This document shows, in pieces, positions 26,633 to 35,101 of a stretch of DNA of 64,000 bases. The position numbers were made by a program, and so were the translations under genes. Position 1 is the first letter of the stretch; each line of letters begins with the position of its first letter. The stretch is from Dyadobacter sp. MSC1_007 (GTDB lineage: Bacteria; Bacteroidota; Bacteroidia; Cytophagales; Spirosomataceae). The notes beneath the pieces are model-generated. The model saw nothing but the letters and a program-made list of their open reading frames with translations, made no database searches and had not been told where the DNA came from. The stretch is taken from positions 92,963-156,962 of the forward strand of contig NZ_JAMOZL010000017.1 of the NCBI RefSeq assembly GCF_023667495.1. Direction: 5' to 3'.

Positions 26633-27376
26633 ATGGACTTCACAGGCAAAAACGTCATTATCACAGGCGGAACGACAGGAATAGGACTAGCAACAGCAAA
26701 AGCATTCATCCATGCAGGTGCAAACGTGTGGATTACTGGAAGAAAAGCTGACAATCTACAAAAGGCAAGCGCGGACATAAACAGCGCAAAACTGACTACT
26801 GTTGTATCGGATACTTCAAAACTTTCAGACATTTCGGTTCTGGAACAAGCGTTTGCGGAAAGCGGAAATAAACTGGATGTTCTCTTTTTGAATGCGGCGA
26901 TTGGAGTATTTGAGCCGATAGAAAAAGTCACAGAGGCAAATTTTGACGCACAGTTCACCACCAATGTAAAAGGGCATTTTTTCACGCTGCAAAAATTACT
27001 TCCGCATCTGGCAGACGGAGCATCCGTAATATTCACTTCTTCGTCGGCTGCGACTGCTGCAACCCTGGGAACGAGCATATATTCTGCAACCAAGGGTGCG
27101 CTGAATAAAATTGCTCAAATCGCAGCCAATGAGCTGGCAGCTCGAAAAATCCGCGTGAACCTTGTTAGTCCAGGGCCAATTGCTACACCGGGTTTGGATA
27201 GCGTCTTGCCCCCGGAAGCACAAGCTTTCCTGGCTACCACTACCGCATTGCAAAGGCTCGGGCATCCCAATGAAATTGCAAAAACAGTATTGTTCCTGGC
27301 CTCAGATGCCGCAAGCTATATCTCCGGGACAGAGGTTGTAGCTGACGGTGGCTACCACACCTATGCATTGAAATGA
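26633..27376 (+). CDS. SDR family NAD(P)-dependent oxidoreductase
   Basis: 247 residues, a classical short-chain dehydrogenase. The cofactor loop TGGTTGIG is at 11-18, the NAA motif is near 88, the catalytic serine lies in FTSSSAA (~137), and Y150-x3-K154 forms the active-site pair in YSATK. PGPIATPGL and the C-terminal ISGTEVVADGG are typical. It probably reduces a carbonyl with NADPH (an Arg occurs after the second strand, ITGRKAD), but the substrate is unknown. Divergent HxlR regulator and overlapping operators suggest induction by a reactive compound. Confidence 0.95.
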   Translation: MDFTGKNVIITGGTTGIGLATAKAFIHAGANVWITGRKADNLQKASADINSAKLTTVVSDTSKLSDISVLEQAFAESGNKLDVLFLNAAIGVFEPIEKVTEANFDAQFTTNVKGHFFTLQKLLPHLADGASVIFTSSSAATAATLGTSIYSATKGALNKIAQIAANELAARKIRVNLVSPGPIATPGLDSVLPPEAQAFLATTTALQRLGHPNEIAKTVLFLASDAASYISGTEVVADGGYHTYALK

Positions 27377-27551
27377 CGGTCAGGCTGTACAAGCTCCGAT
27401 TCAAATATCGGCGGGCCTCTTCTCTGTCGAGGATTTCACAGAAAATGTCTTTCAGAGTTTGATCTTCAAGTACCTTTGAGAATAAATCAAACTTTGCTCC
27501 TAATTCTGATATTTCTGGGAGCTGAATGGTCATTTGCATATACGTTAACAC
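27377..27551 (-). pseudogene. Remnant of a small HTH (excisionase-like) protein
   Basis: On the minus strand a frame reads MQMTIQLPEISELGAKFD and then an HTH-like stretch LDREEARRYLNRSLYSLT, which resembles the N-terminal half of Bacteroidota helix-turn-helix (HTH_17) proteins. After about 58 codons it runs into the end of the SDR gene and the translation no longer resembles the family. I read it as a gene cut off when the HxlR/SDR pair arrived, or as a decayed copy. It may also be a short expressed peptide. Confidence 0.4.
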
Positions 27552-27755
27552 GATTTTTTTGCATGCGATTAAACGTCAACAAACCCCACAAATTACACTG
27601 GCGCAAAAATGTTAACAATAGTCTGATTCCGTTTTTACGCCATTTTTAAACAGGCTCCAATTTTTAATAGTTTTTTAGTTACATCAGTGCATAACCAGGG
27701 TTATTTTACCTATACTTGCACGTTTTGGATATCCTTTAAACCATTTATAATTGAT

Positions 27756-28784
27756 ATGCTGAGATTTTACTCGAAATTGGCGGTAGTCGCCGTCGGCTTC
27801 TTAACGTTTGCTTGCAGTCTCCAAGATCACGTCGTACCTGCTTCGCCTGACGTATACGTGGCCGGCTACTCCCATTCGGGGAACGGCCAAACGGCCAGGT
27901 ACTGGAAAAATGGCCAGGTCGTAGACTTGCTTTCCAACCCGCACGCCGCGGTGGCCACTTCTATTGCAGTGTCCGGCAGTGATGTGTATGTAGCGGGCTG
28001 GGACACCGACGCCACTTTTTCGTCGAGAGCGAAGTTCTGGAAAAATGGTGTTACGCAAAGCCTTTTCGGGCCATATACCGCTACCGTGCTAAGCAAGGTG
28101 CTGCTATCGGGCGGCGATGTGTATGTGGCGGGAAGCGGCGGTACCGACAGTGGTTATTATGCCATATACTGGAAAAATGGCTCTCCGGTGGTCATGAACG
28201 ATTCCCGCAATGGCTGGGCAAGGGACATGGCGATCGTCAATGGCGACGTATATGTAACCGGCAACGCATCGGGGAGCAAACCCGACGAGGGGGCGATTGC
28301 CAAATACTGGAAAAACGGTTCAAGCGTACAACTGACCAGCGGCCCAAAGCAAGTGTATCCCAACGGAATTGCGGTTTCAGGCAACGACGTCCACGTTGTG
28401 GGAACGGCCAACGGCGACAACATAAGTCGCGGGGGAGCCAGATATTGGAAAAACGGTGTAGAAACCGACTTGAGTCCTTCTACTTACTATTCTAACGCAG
28501 AAGATGTGGCAGTGTTAGGTAATGACGTTTACATTGTCGGAAATGTGGGTAACGAGCAATCCTATTACACCGCAGTGATTTGGAAAAATGGCGTCCCTAC
28601 CCCGCTGCCCGGAGGTGTTTCAGCCTCCGCGATCACAATAGTGGGCAATGATATTTATGTTTCCGGCACGGGTTTGAACGGCTTTACCAGCATTGCCAAA
28701 TATTGGAAAAACGGCGTTCCGGTAAACCTAACCGATGGAATGCTGAGCAATTTTACAACGTCTATTTTTGTAGTAAACCCCTAA
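27756..28784 (+). CDS. Seven-repeat (WKNG) lipoprotein, probable beta-propeller
   Basis: 342 residues from MLRFYSKLAV; the longer frame starting at 27687 lacks a signal peptide. The lipobox LTFAC has Cys20, predicting a lipoprotein. The rest consists of seven repeats of about 45 residues, each with a DVYVAG-like strand and a [YF/I]WKNG turn (ARYWKNG, AKFWKNG, AIYWKNG, AKYWKNG, ARYWKNG, AVIWKNG, AKYWKNG). Seven such units suggest a seven-bladed propeller. No catalytic residues stand out; a binding or surface role is possible. A -7-like TATACTTG lies at 27711-27718. Function unknown. Confidence 0.85.
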   Translation: MLRFYSKLAVVAVGFLTFACSLQDHVVPASPDVYVAGYSHSGNGQTARYWKNGQVVDLLSNPHAAVATSIAVSGSDVYVAGWDTDATFSSRAKFWKNGVTQSLFGPYTATVLSKVLLSGGDVYVAGSGGTDSGYYAIYWKNGSPVVMNDSRNGWARDMAIVNGDVYVTGNASGSKPDEGAIAKYWKNGSSVQLTSGPKQVYPNGIAVSGNDVHVVGTANGDNISRGGARYWKNGVETDLSPSTYYSNAEDVAVLGNDVYIVGNVGNEQSYYTAVIWKNGVPTPLPGGVSASAITIVGNDIYVSGTGLNGFTSIAKYWKNGVPVNLTDGMLSNFTTSIFVVNP

Positions 28785-29397
28785 TTGGTTTGAAAAGAAT
28801 TACAAAAAAGCTGCGCAATTCTGTTCAGCTTTTTTGCCAATGCTTCTGCTCACGTCCATACAGGGCACATCCAAACGCAGGATCCTCCTTATCATCAATG
28901 TCTGGCATCGGAATGCTTTGACATATTTTCTTACCCACAAGGGTAATTGATATAGAATCCGTGTGGAGATCAAATTCCACTTGACGCACCGTGGTTTTAT
29001 CTCGGGTGCACTGTTAAGCTTCGCTTTATGGTTCAAAGTGACTCTAATCAAGAAGATTGATTTGAGACCGCCGGGCAGTTGTATCTATCAAATTATCCGC
29101 CATTCGTAGGAAAAAGCCAGTGTTCTAACTAGGTTACACATTGTTCTGAATGTATTAGTAATCATCTGCCTTCCACAGGTTCCTATTTCTTCAGCTAAAC
29201 TCACTGCACTCGTTCTTGATTCGACTTTGGTTATGGTCCACTGTCCGACAGACGGCCAGCTACGAAACCGAACCTGGTTGAACCCGCAAGCCTGCCACAT
29301 GGGTTAAACGCCCAGGCAGCGTTAAATGCCTTTAACATTAAGCTTGAATTTTTATAAACAGTTCACGTTAGTCCATCGACCGCTAACAAGCCTTGTG
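28785..29397. other. 613-base region without an intact gene; contains a coding remnant
   Basis: No complete gene is convincing here. On the minus strand 28825-29013 a 62-codon open segment, with a stop codon on its upstream side and no start, reads with coding-like composition (for example VEFDLHTDSISITLVGKK and MPDIDDKEDPAFGCALYG) and ends in a stop. It looks like the C-terminal end of a lost gene whose family I do not recognise. A 70-codon frame at 29088-29300 has no recognisable feature. Confidence 0.4.
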
Positions 29398-30633
29398 CTA
29401 GGTTGTAATCCCAAAAATCCTTTCGGCATTACCGTGAGCCACTTTTGCCCGTTCTTCATCTGTGAGCGGGGCCGACTCAATGAATGCCACGGCTGGTGCA
29501 GTGGGTTGAAAGGGATAATCAATTGCCCACATTACCGAATCGATACCCAATTTGTCGATGCAAAACCGTAGCGCTAGCGGATCTTCCACGCCGCTGGTCG
29601 TTATCGAAAAATTGCGTTTAAAATACTCGCTGGGTTTGAGCTGGTTGCCGCGTCCGGCGCGCGCTCCGGGCGCACCCATGAAGTCAAGACGCCAAAGCCA
29701 GAAGGGTAATGCCTCACCCATATGACCCAGCACTATTTTTAACTTTGGAAACCGGTCCAATACTCCGCTGAGCATTAAACGTAATGCATGGGTGCCTGCT
29801 TCGATGCCATACCCCCAGATCGCTCCTTCTAACCGGTAATCGCGGAAAGGGGCGGCCATACCGTCCGATGGAGCTCTGGGATGGATATAAAGCGGGGCTC
29901 CCAATGCTTCCGCAGCTTCCAGGATTGGCCAAAACCGTTGCTCGTCCAGATAACCGTTTCCAGTATGCGAATTGACAAGAAAGCCATTCAATTGAAGGTT
30001 ATTAACAGAACGTTCCATTTCCTTAACCGCCTCCCGGGGGTTTTGAGGCGCAAAACAGGCAAGCCCGGCAAAACGTGTCGGATGGCGGCGGATTGCTTCA
30101 CTTAGCTGATCATTGGAGAGGCGGGCAAGACCTACTGCCTGGTCTGCGTCAAAAAGTTGCACGCCTGGCAAACCCAGAGAAAGCAGGTGCATATCAACAC
30201 CGGATCCATCCATATTCGCCAGCCGCCCCTTATCCAAATCCAGCAGATTGGGCAACAGCAATCGTGCACCCGCATCCCGGTTTGATACCGGCGGAGGATT
30301 TTTTGAAGGATCTTGAGATGTCGCGGACGCAGGGCTATCAAAGACAGTAGTCAACAGTTTAATATCGAGATTTGCCCCGCCCTTTCGCACCACGTCCCTG
30401 ACAGCAGCAGCCACTTCGGGGATCATGAAAGCTTCCTCGGTCGCGATCTTTCTCACTTTCCTGGCAGCGACTGTTGGATTATTATTTTCCTGTTGGGTTG
30501 GTGCGGCCAGTGCCTGACCGGTTAAAGCTGTGATGCCTGCAAATGCAGATAACTGCGCTAATGCAGTCCGGCGGTTAACCGGCACATTTCTTGTATTAAA
30601 TTCATTTAGCGGACCAATTTTGCGGGTACTCAT
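29398..30633 (-). CDS. Tat-exported amidohydrolase family protein (amidohydrolase 2, decarboxylase-like)
   Basis: 411 residues from MSTRKIGPLN. The twin-arginine-type signal NRRTALAQLSAFAGITALTG (residues ~21-40) is followed by Ala-rich cleavage. KIATEEAF gives the E-x-A/F form of the first metal motif seen in the 2,3-dihydroxybenzoate/gamma-resorcylate decarboxylase group. IHPRAPSDG, ILGHMGEALPFWLWRLD and WAIDYPF hold the later His and Asp ligands. Such enzymes decarboxylate or hydrolyse aromatic or ring substrates. The gene follows the hybrid sensor gene on the same strand (135-base gap), which may control it. Confidence 0.9.
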   Translation of the reverse strand: MSTRKIGPLNEFNTRNVPVNRRTALAQLSAFAGITALTGQALAAPTQQENNNPTVAARKVRKIATEEAFMIPEVAAAVRDVVRKGGANLDIKLLTTVFDSPASATSQDPSKNPPPVSNRDAGARLLLPNLLDLDKGRLANMDGSGVDMHLLSLGLPGVQLFDADQAVGLARLSNDQLSEAIRRHPTRFAGLACFAPQNPREAVKEMERSVNNLQLNGFLVNSHTGNGYLDEQRFWPILEAAEALGAPLYIHPRAPSDGMAAPFRDYRLEGAIWGYGIEAGTHALRLMLSGVLDRFPKLKIVLGHMGEALPFWLWRLDFMGAPGARAGRGNQLKPSEYFKRNFSITTSGVEDPLALRFCIDKLGIDSVMWAIDYPFQPTAPAVAFIESAPLTDEERAKVAHGNAERIFGITT

Positions 30634-30768
30634 AGCATGCTGGATGATTTGGTTTGAAGAAATTGAGATATGTCCCAAACCTAATTCATGCTAATGGTGG
30701 GGTGTTAGCACAAATCAGCCGTGGTCCAACAATGCCAGACCATGGTCGAATTTTGTAGGGAAATGGAA

Positions 30769-33700
30769 TTATTTTACTGTTTGAAGCCGTGCGTATTCAG
30801 TCGGGGTTTGGCCGAATTGATCCCGGAAGCACTTGGAAAAATAATTAGCATTCGTAAAACCAACTATAAATGCGATCTCGCTGACATTGCCATGCTGCTG
30901 GGCTAATAAACTGGCCGCACGCTTCAGGCGGAACGTCCGGATCAGCTCATTGGCCGATTGTCCCAGCAAAGCCGTCAACTTGCGGTGCAGGTGGGTCTGA
31001 CTCATACCAATTTCCTGGCTGAATGCAGTCACATCAAAGTCGGCATCCGACAGGTTTTCTTCCAGCAATGCGAAGACCTTTTGAAGGAACTTCTTGTCTG
31101 CTGACGTCACCGATACTTCGGCTGGTTGTACCAGGAGTTGTTTTCCAAACCGCTCTCTTAGCAGTTTGCGGCTTGCCAACAGGTTCTTAACCCGCATGAG
31201 CAATTCCGGGCGCTCGAATGGTTTAGTCAAATAATCGTCGGCCCCCGTTTCCAGGCCTTGCAGTTTGTTTTCCGTGCCCGCCTTCGCAGTCAGCAATATG
31301 ACAGGAATATGACTGGTGCGTTCGTCTGTTTTCAATCGACGGCACAGCTCGGTGCCATCTATTTCCGGCATCATGATATCGCTGATGATCAAATCCGGCA
31401 AGTGAGCCATGGCCAGTTCCAGCCCCTCGTTGCCATTGCCGGCCGCTAATGTCTTATATTCCGAAGCAAAACTATCCACCAGGAAGTTTCTTAAATCGGC
31501 GTTATCTTCAATAATTAGCAACTGGGCCTTCTGTCCTGCTACTGGTTTGTTTTCACCAGCAAGCGCATCCTCGTGCTTTGTGGGTACATCATAGGCTTCT
31601 TGTGGAGCCGCCTGATATGGTTGGTCAACCAGCGGCAATGTTAGCTGTATCGTAAAAACAGTGCCAGTTCCCGGGGTACTTTCCACTTTAATGACCCCAT
31701 TGTGAAGCTCAACTAATTCCTTTACAAGTGCCAGCCCAATGCCTGTGCCCTGGTAGTTGCGGGTAACAGAGCTGTCGGCCTGAAAGAACCGGTCGAAGAT
31801 GTTTGGTAATTGTTGGGCAGAAATGCCAATTCCTGTATCTTCCACTGTAATGCGCACGTTCAGCGCATCTGAATGCAAATTTTCAAGAAAAACCAAAAAT
31901 TGCACCTGGCCCCCGGCTGGGGTAAACTTGGCTGCATTGGTCAGCAGGTTTGACAGGATACGCATCAAATTATTCTGATCTGCATTCACCCAAACCGGCT
32001 GCAAAGGTAATGTGTAGCGAAAAGTTAACCGACGGCTTTCAAACAAGGCTGCAAACGATCCGGCCACGTCTTTTAAAAAGCCGCTCAGCTCAACAGGATG
32101 TAGATTCAAGGCTAATTTTCCCGCTTCCAATTTTGAAAGGTCCAGTAACTGGTTGATCATGTCCAGCAGTTGCCTGGCCTGTCGCTCTATGAGCTGATAA
32201 TCAGACTCACGAGCGTCTATCGGCGCTGATTGTAATTTATCGACCGTCGCTTTTATCAAAGTCAGCGGCGTGCGGAACTCGTGGGACAGGTTCGCGAAGA
32301 AGTCTGATTTCAGGGCGTCAACTTCCTGCAACTTTTCGGCGCTAACCCTTTCTAATTTCAATTCGCTGCGAAGCCTTTCCCGGTTAATCAACTGCCTCCG
32401 TCCCAGCCAGATCAGGGTAAAAACAAGTAAGGCGTAAAATGCATACGCCCACCCGGTTTCCCACCAGGGCGGATGAACAATCACGCGAAGCGAAGTGCCG
32501 ACCTGGTTCCAAACGCCGTCGTTGTTCGACGCTTTCACCCGAAAGGCATAAGTACCGGGCCTCAAATCTGTATAACGGGCAAAGCGGCGGTTACCAGAAT
32601 TGATCCAATCTTTGTCCAGCCCCTCTAATTGAAATGCATACTGGTTTTTTTCAGGCGAATCGTAGTTGAGGGACACAAATTCAAACGAAAGGAAGTTCTC
32701 TCTGTGTGACAACTCCAATTGTTCCAGCGGTACAGGCCGCATTTTTTCCTGAACCATCACGCCTGTGAGATGAACCGGAGGAATGACGGTATTTTGCTTT
32801 ATCTGCGCGGCTTCAAAACCAACCGCACCATTAATAGTCCCAAACAACAACCGTCCATTGTGGCTGTGGACACTACCCAGGTTGCATTCATTGTCAGGCA
32901 ATCCATCCCGTGCATCAAAATTCCGAAACTGGCCCGAAGATGGGCTAAACCGGCTTATGCCGTGACCAGTACCCAGCCAAAGGTTGCCCAAGTTGTCGGG
33001 AGCGATGCTCACCACCTGGTTGGAACCCAGTCCGCCCTTCATGGAATAATAGAAAAACTTCCCGGTATTCGGGTCGAAGCGGTTTAGTCCCCCGTGATGG
33101 GTACCGACCCAGAGAATGCCTTTTTCGTCTTCGTAGAGTGCGCGCACCCAGTTGTCGGTCAGCAGGCCTGGCGAATAAACGCGGCCTGCCTGATAATAGC
33201 TGAACTTTCCGGTAGTCGGATCCAACCGGTTAAGCCCCTGGGCGGTGCCAATCCAGATTTCCCCATTCCGGCCCACCAGCAAGTCCAGAATCAGAAAGTG
33301 GCTTAGCGTGCGCTTTGGCAGCATTGCTCCTTCACTTTTCGGTTGCAAAACATCGCGAACATAATAGTCGCACCGAGCTGTTTGGGTGTCCAGGCACCCT
33401 ACTGCCCCTTTCAATCCTACCGAACCGCCGAACCAGAGTTTGCCATCCCGATCTTCATCGATACACATAGCGGGAACCTGAGTAGCAAAACGGGTGAAAG
33501 TGCCGGTTGCCTTGTCCAGCCTGTGCAATGCCTCCTTGGTGCTGACCCACAACTGGCCTGCATGGTCTTCAAAAAGGGTCGAAACGCCTTCACTTGCCAA
33601 CGACTTCGGATCGCCGGGCTTTGCAGGAATGTGTACCAGCGTTCCATTATTGGCCTGCCAGCGATAGAGTCCTTTTTGAAGGCTCCCAAGCCAAATCGTT

Positions 33701-34875
33701 CCTTCGCGATCCTGCAGCACTGCCTGAAAATTATGCTCCGGCAGCCGGAATGGGGCCTTTGGCAGGTGAACAGGGTATGTATGGAATGGCTTAGGATGAG
33801 CAGACAGTCGGTCAACGCCATTATCCGTACCGACCCACACCGCTCCGGTCCGGTCGCGAAACACAGCCCGCACGTCGTTACTACTCAAACTGCCGGGTTG
33901 CATCGGATCAGATCGATAAGTTACAATCTGGTTTGTTTTCTTATCAATCTGTTGAAGACCCTGCGGTGATGAAACCCATACAATTCCGTCATTATCTTCA
34001 AAAATCCCACTTTCATAAATAGCTTGATGCACCAATCCACTGGGATTGTAAGCAATGGGCGAAAGCGTGTCACCACTCAATTTAACGCGGAACAAACCAT
34101 TACCTTCGGTTCCAATCCACAGCTCGCCGGACTTGTCCAGCATAAACGCGTAGGGACTGACGGGTTTGTCTGTCTGATAGGGCAATGCAAACTGTCTGCC
34201 ACTGGCGGCCCTGCGCCAAACGCCGGGATTGTGGGCTAACTTTGGCAATTGCAATCGGATTGGGGTAAATTGACCCGTTTGCGCGTTAAACCGAAAAAGT
34301 TGCCCTCTGGATTTTACCTCAACCAGCAGATCGCCGCGGGCATCTTGCCCGATAATATGGTTCACCCGCTCCATCGGGAACTGTGTAAACTTTTTGGTAG
34401 CGGGATCAAAGCGTAATAGTCCCAACGGAGTGCCTAGCCATAAAAGACCCGCCCGATCTTCAAAAAGATTGAAATGAACATTCCAATAATAGGAAAGCGC
34501 TTTACGCTGGCTGTAAGCGGTCACTTTGCCCGTGCGTTTGTCGACCTGGTGCAGACCGCCGCCCATCGTCACAACCCATATGCGACCTTTCCGATCTTCG
34601 TGAACGCCGGTAACGATGGTATTTTGTAATGTGCTGCTACCCGCGCCGGGATCAAACTGGAAAGCGGTAAACTCGTAGCCGTCAAACCTATTGAGTCCGT
34701 CGGCCGTGCCGAACCACAAAAAGCCTTGTTGGTCTTGGGTAATTGAACTGATGAAATTATTCGAAAGCCCCTGACGGGACGATAAATGTTCGAAGCGAAC
34801 AGCAGGCGTCTGGGCCTGGTTACTGCCTGAGGATAACAGCAAAAGCATTAATCCTAAATGCACCAAAGACTTCAT
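30769..34875 (-). CDS. Hybrid two-component system protein (propeller sensor, kinase, receiver, AraC)
   Basis: 1368 residues from MKSLVHLGLM (the frame extends 33 codons further but without a signal peptide). Order: signal peptide; periplasmic sensor of repeated two-component-regulator propeller blades (~20-700; repeated [IL]WVGT.GGL and FDP.TGKF); Y_Y_Y domain (~715-785, YAFQLEGLDKDWINSGNRRFARYTDLRPGTY region); membrane helix (~800-820); histidine kinase with FFANLSHEFRTPLTLI; HATPase; receiver with DLIISDIMMPEIDG; C-terminal AraC HTH (VSEIAFIVGFTNANYFSKCF). One protein thus senses in the periplasm and binds DNA. These usually control polysaccharide utilisation loci, but no SusC/SusD genes lie nearby. 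Confidence 0.96.
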   Translation of the reverse strand: MKSLVHLGLMLLLLSSGSNQAQTPAVRFEHLSSRQGLSNNFISSITQDQQGFLWFGTADGLNRFDGYEFTAFQFDPGAGSSTLQNTIVTGVHEDRKGRIWVVTMGGGLHQVDKRTGKVTAYSQRKALSYYWNVHFNLFEDRAGLLWLGTPLGLLRFDPATKKFTQFPMERVNHIIGQDARGDLLVEVKSRGQLFRFNAQTGQFTPIRLQLPKLAHNPGVWRRAASGRQFALPYQTDKPVSPYAFMLDKSGELWIGTEGNGLFRVKLSGDTLSPIAYNPSGLVHQAIYESGIFEDNDGIVWVSSPQGLQQIDKKTNQIVTYRSDPMQPGSLSSNDVRAVFRDRTGAVWVGTDNGVDRLSAHPKPFHTYPVHLPKAPFRLPEHNFQAVLQDREGTIWLGSLQKGLYRWQANNGTLVHIPAKPGDPKSLASEGVSTLFEDHAGQLWVSTKEALHRLDKATGTFTRFATQVPAMCIDEDRDGKLWFGGSVGLKGAVGCLDTQTARCDYYVRDVLQPKSEGAMLPKRTLSHFLILDLLVGRNGEIWIGTAQGLNRLDPTTGKFSYYQAGRVYSPGLLTDNWVRALYEDEKGILWVGTHHGGLNRFDPNTGKFFYYSMKGGLGSNQVVSIAPDNLGNLWLGTGHGISRFSPSSGQFRNFDARDGLPDNECNLGSVHSHNGRLLFGTINGAVGFEAAQIKQNTVIPPVHLTGVMVQEKMRPVPLEQLELSHRENFLSFEFVSLNYDSPEKNQYAFQLEGLDKDWINSGNRRFARYTDLRPGTYAFRVKASNNDGVWNQVGTSLRVIVHPPWWETGWAYAFYALLVFTLIWLGRRQLINRERLRSELKLERVSAEKLQEVDALKSDFFANLSHEFRTPLTLIKATVDKLQSAPIDARESDYQLIERQARQLLDMINQLLDLSKLEAGKLALNLHPVELSGFLKDVAGSFAALFESRRLTFRYTLPLQPVWVNADQNNLMRILSNLLTNAAKFTPAGGQVQFLVFLENLHSDALNVRITVEDTGIGISAQQLPNIFDRFFQADSSVTRNYQGTGIGLALVKELVELHNGVIKVESTPGTGTVFTIQLTLPLVDQPYQAAPQEAYDVPTKHEDALAGENKPVAGQKAQLLIIEDNADLRNFLVDSFASEYKTLAAGNGNEGLELAMAHLPDLIISDIMMPEIDGTELCRRLKTDERTSHIPVILLTAKAGTENKLQGLETGADDYLTKPFERPELLMRVKNLLASRKLLRERFGKQLLVQPAEVSVTSADKKFLQKVFALLEENLSDADFDVTAFSQEIGMSQTHLHRKLTALLGQSANELIRTFRLKRAASLLAQQHGNVSEIAFIVGFTNANYFSKCFRDQFGQTPTEYARLQTVK

Positions 34876-35101
34876 GTCATCCACGAGGTTACTTTCACAA
34901 GGTAAATAATTTTTGCGAGGCAACGGATTTTTTAAAACAACAGGTTCGCTCCCATTCCATAGCATTTTTGGCATCGTGGTTGAGCTATGAAGTCATAGAC
35001 AGTACAAGGTTGGTGACTTATTTGTCTCGGAATGCTATCTTTAATGCCGAATCTTTTGATTCCAACCTTCTCTCTTCCTGTGTTATCAAAATGAAATTGC
35101 A

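Noticed and set aside
29088..29300. A 70-codon minus-strand frame
   Set aside because: No recognisable motif and weak coding character; left as part of the remnant region.
33343..33969. A 208-codon plus-strand open frame
   Set aside because: Antisense to the propeller region of the hybrid sensor; the repeats of that region create long spurious frames.
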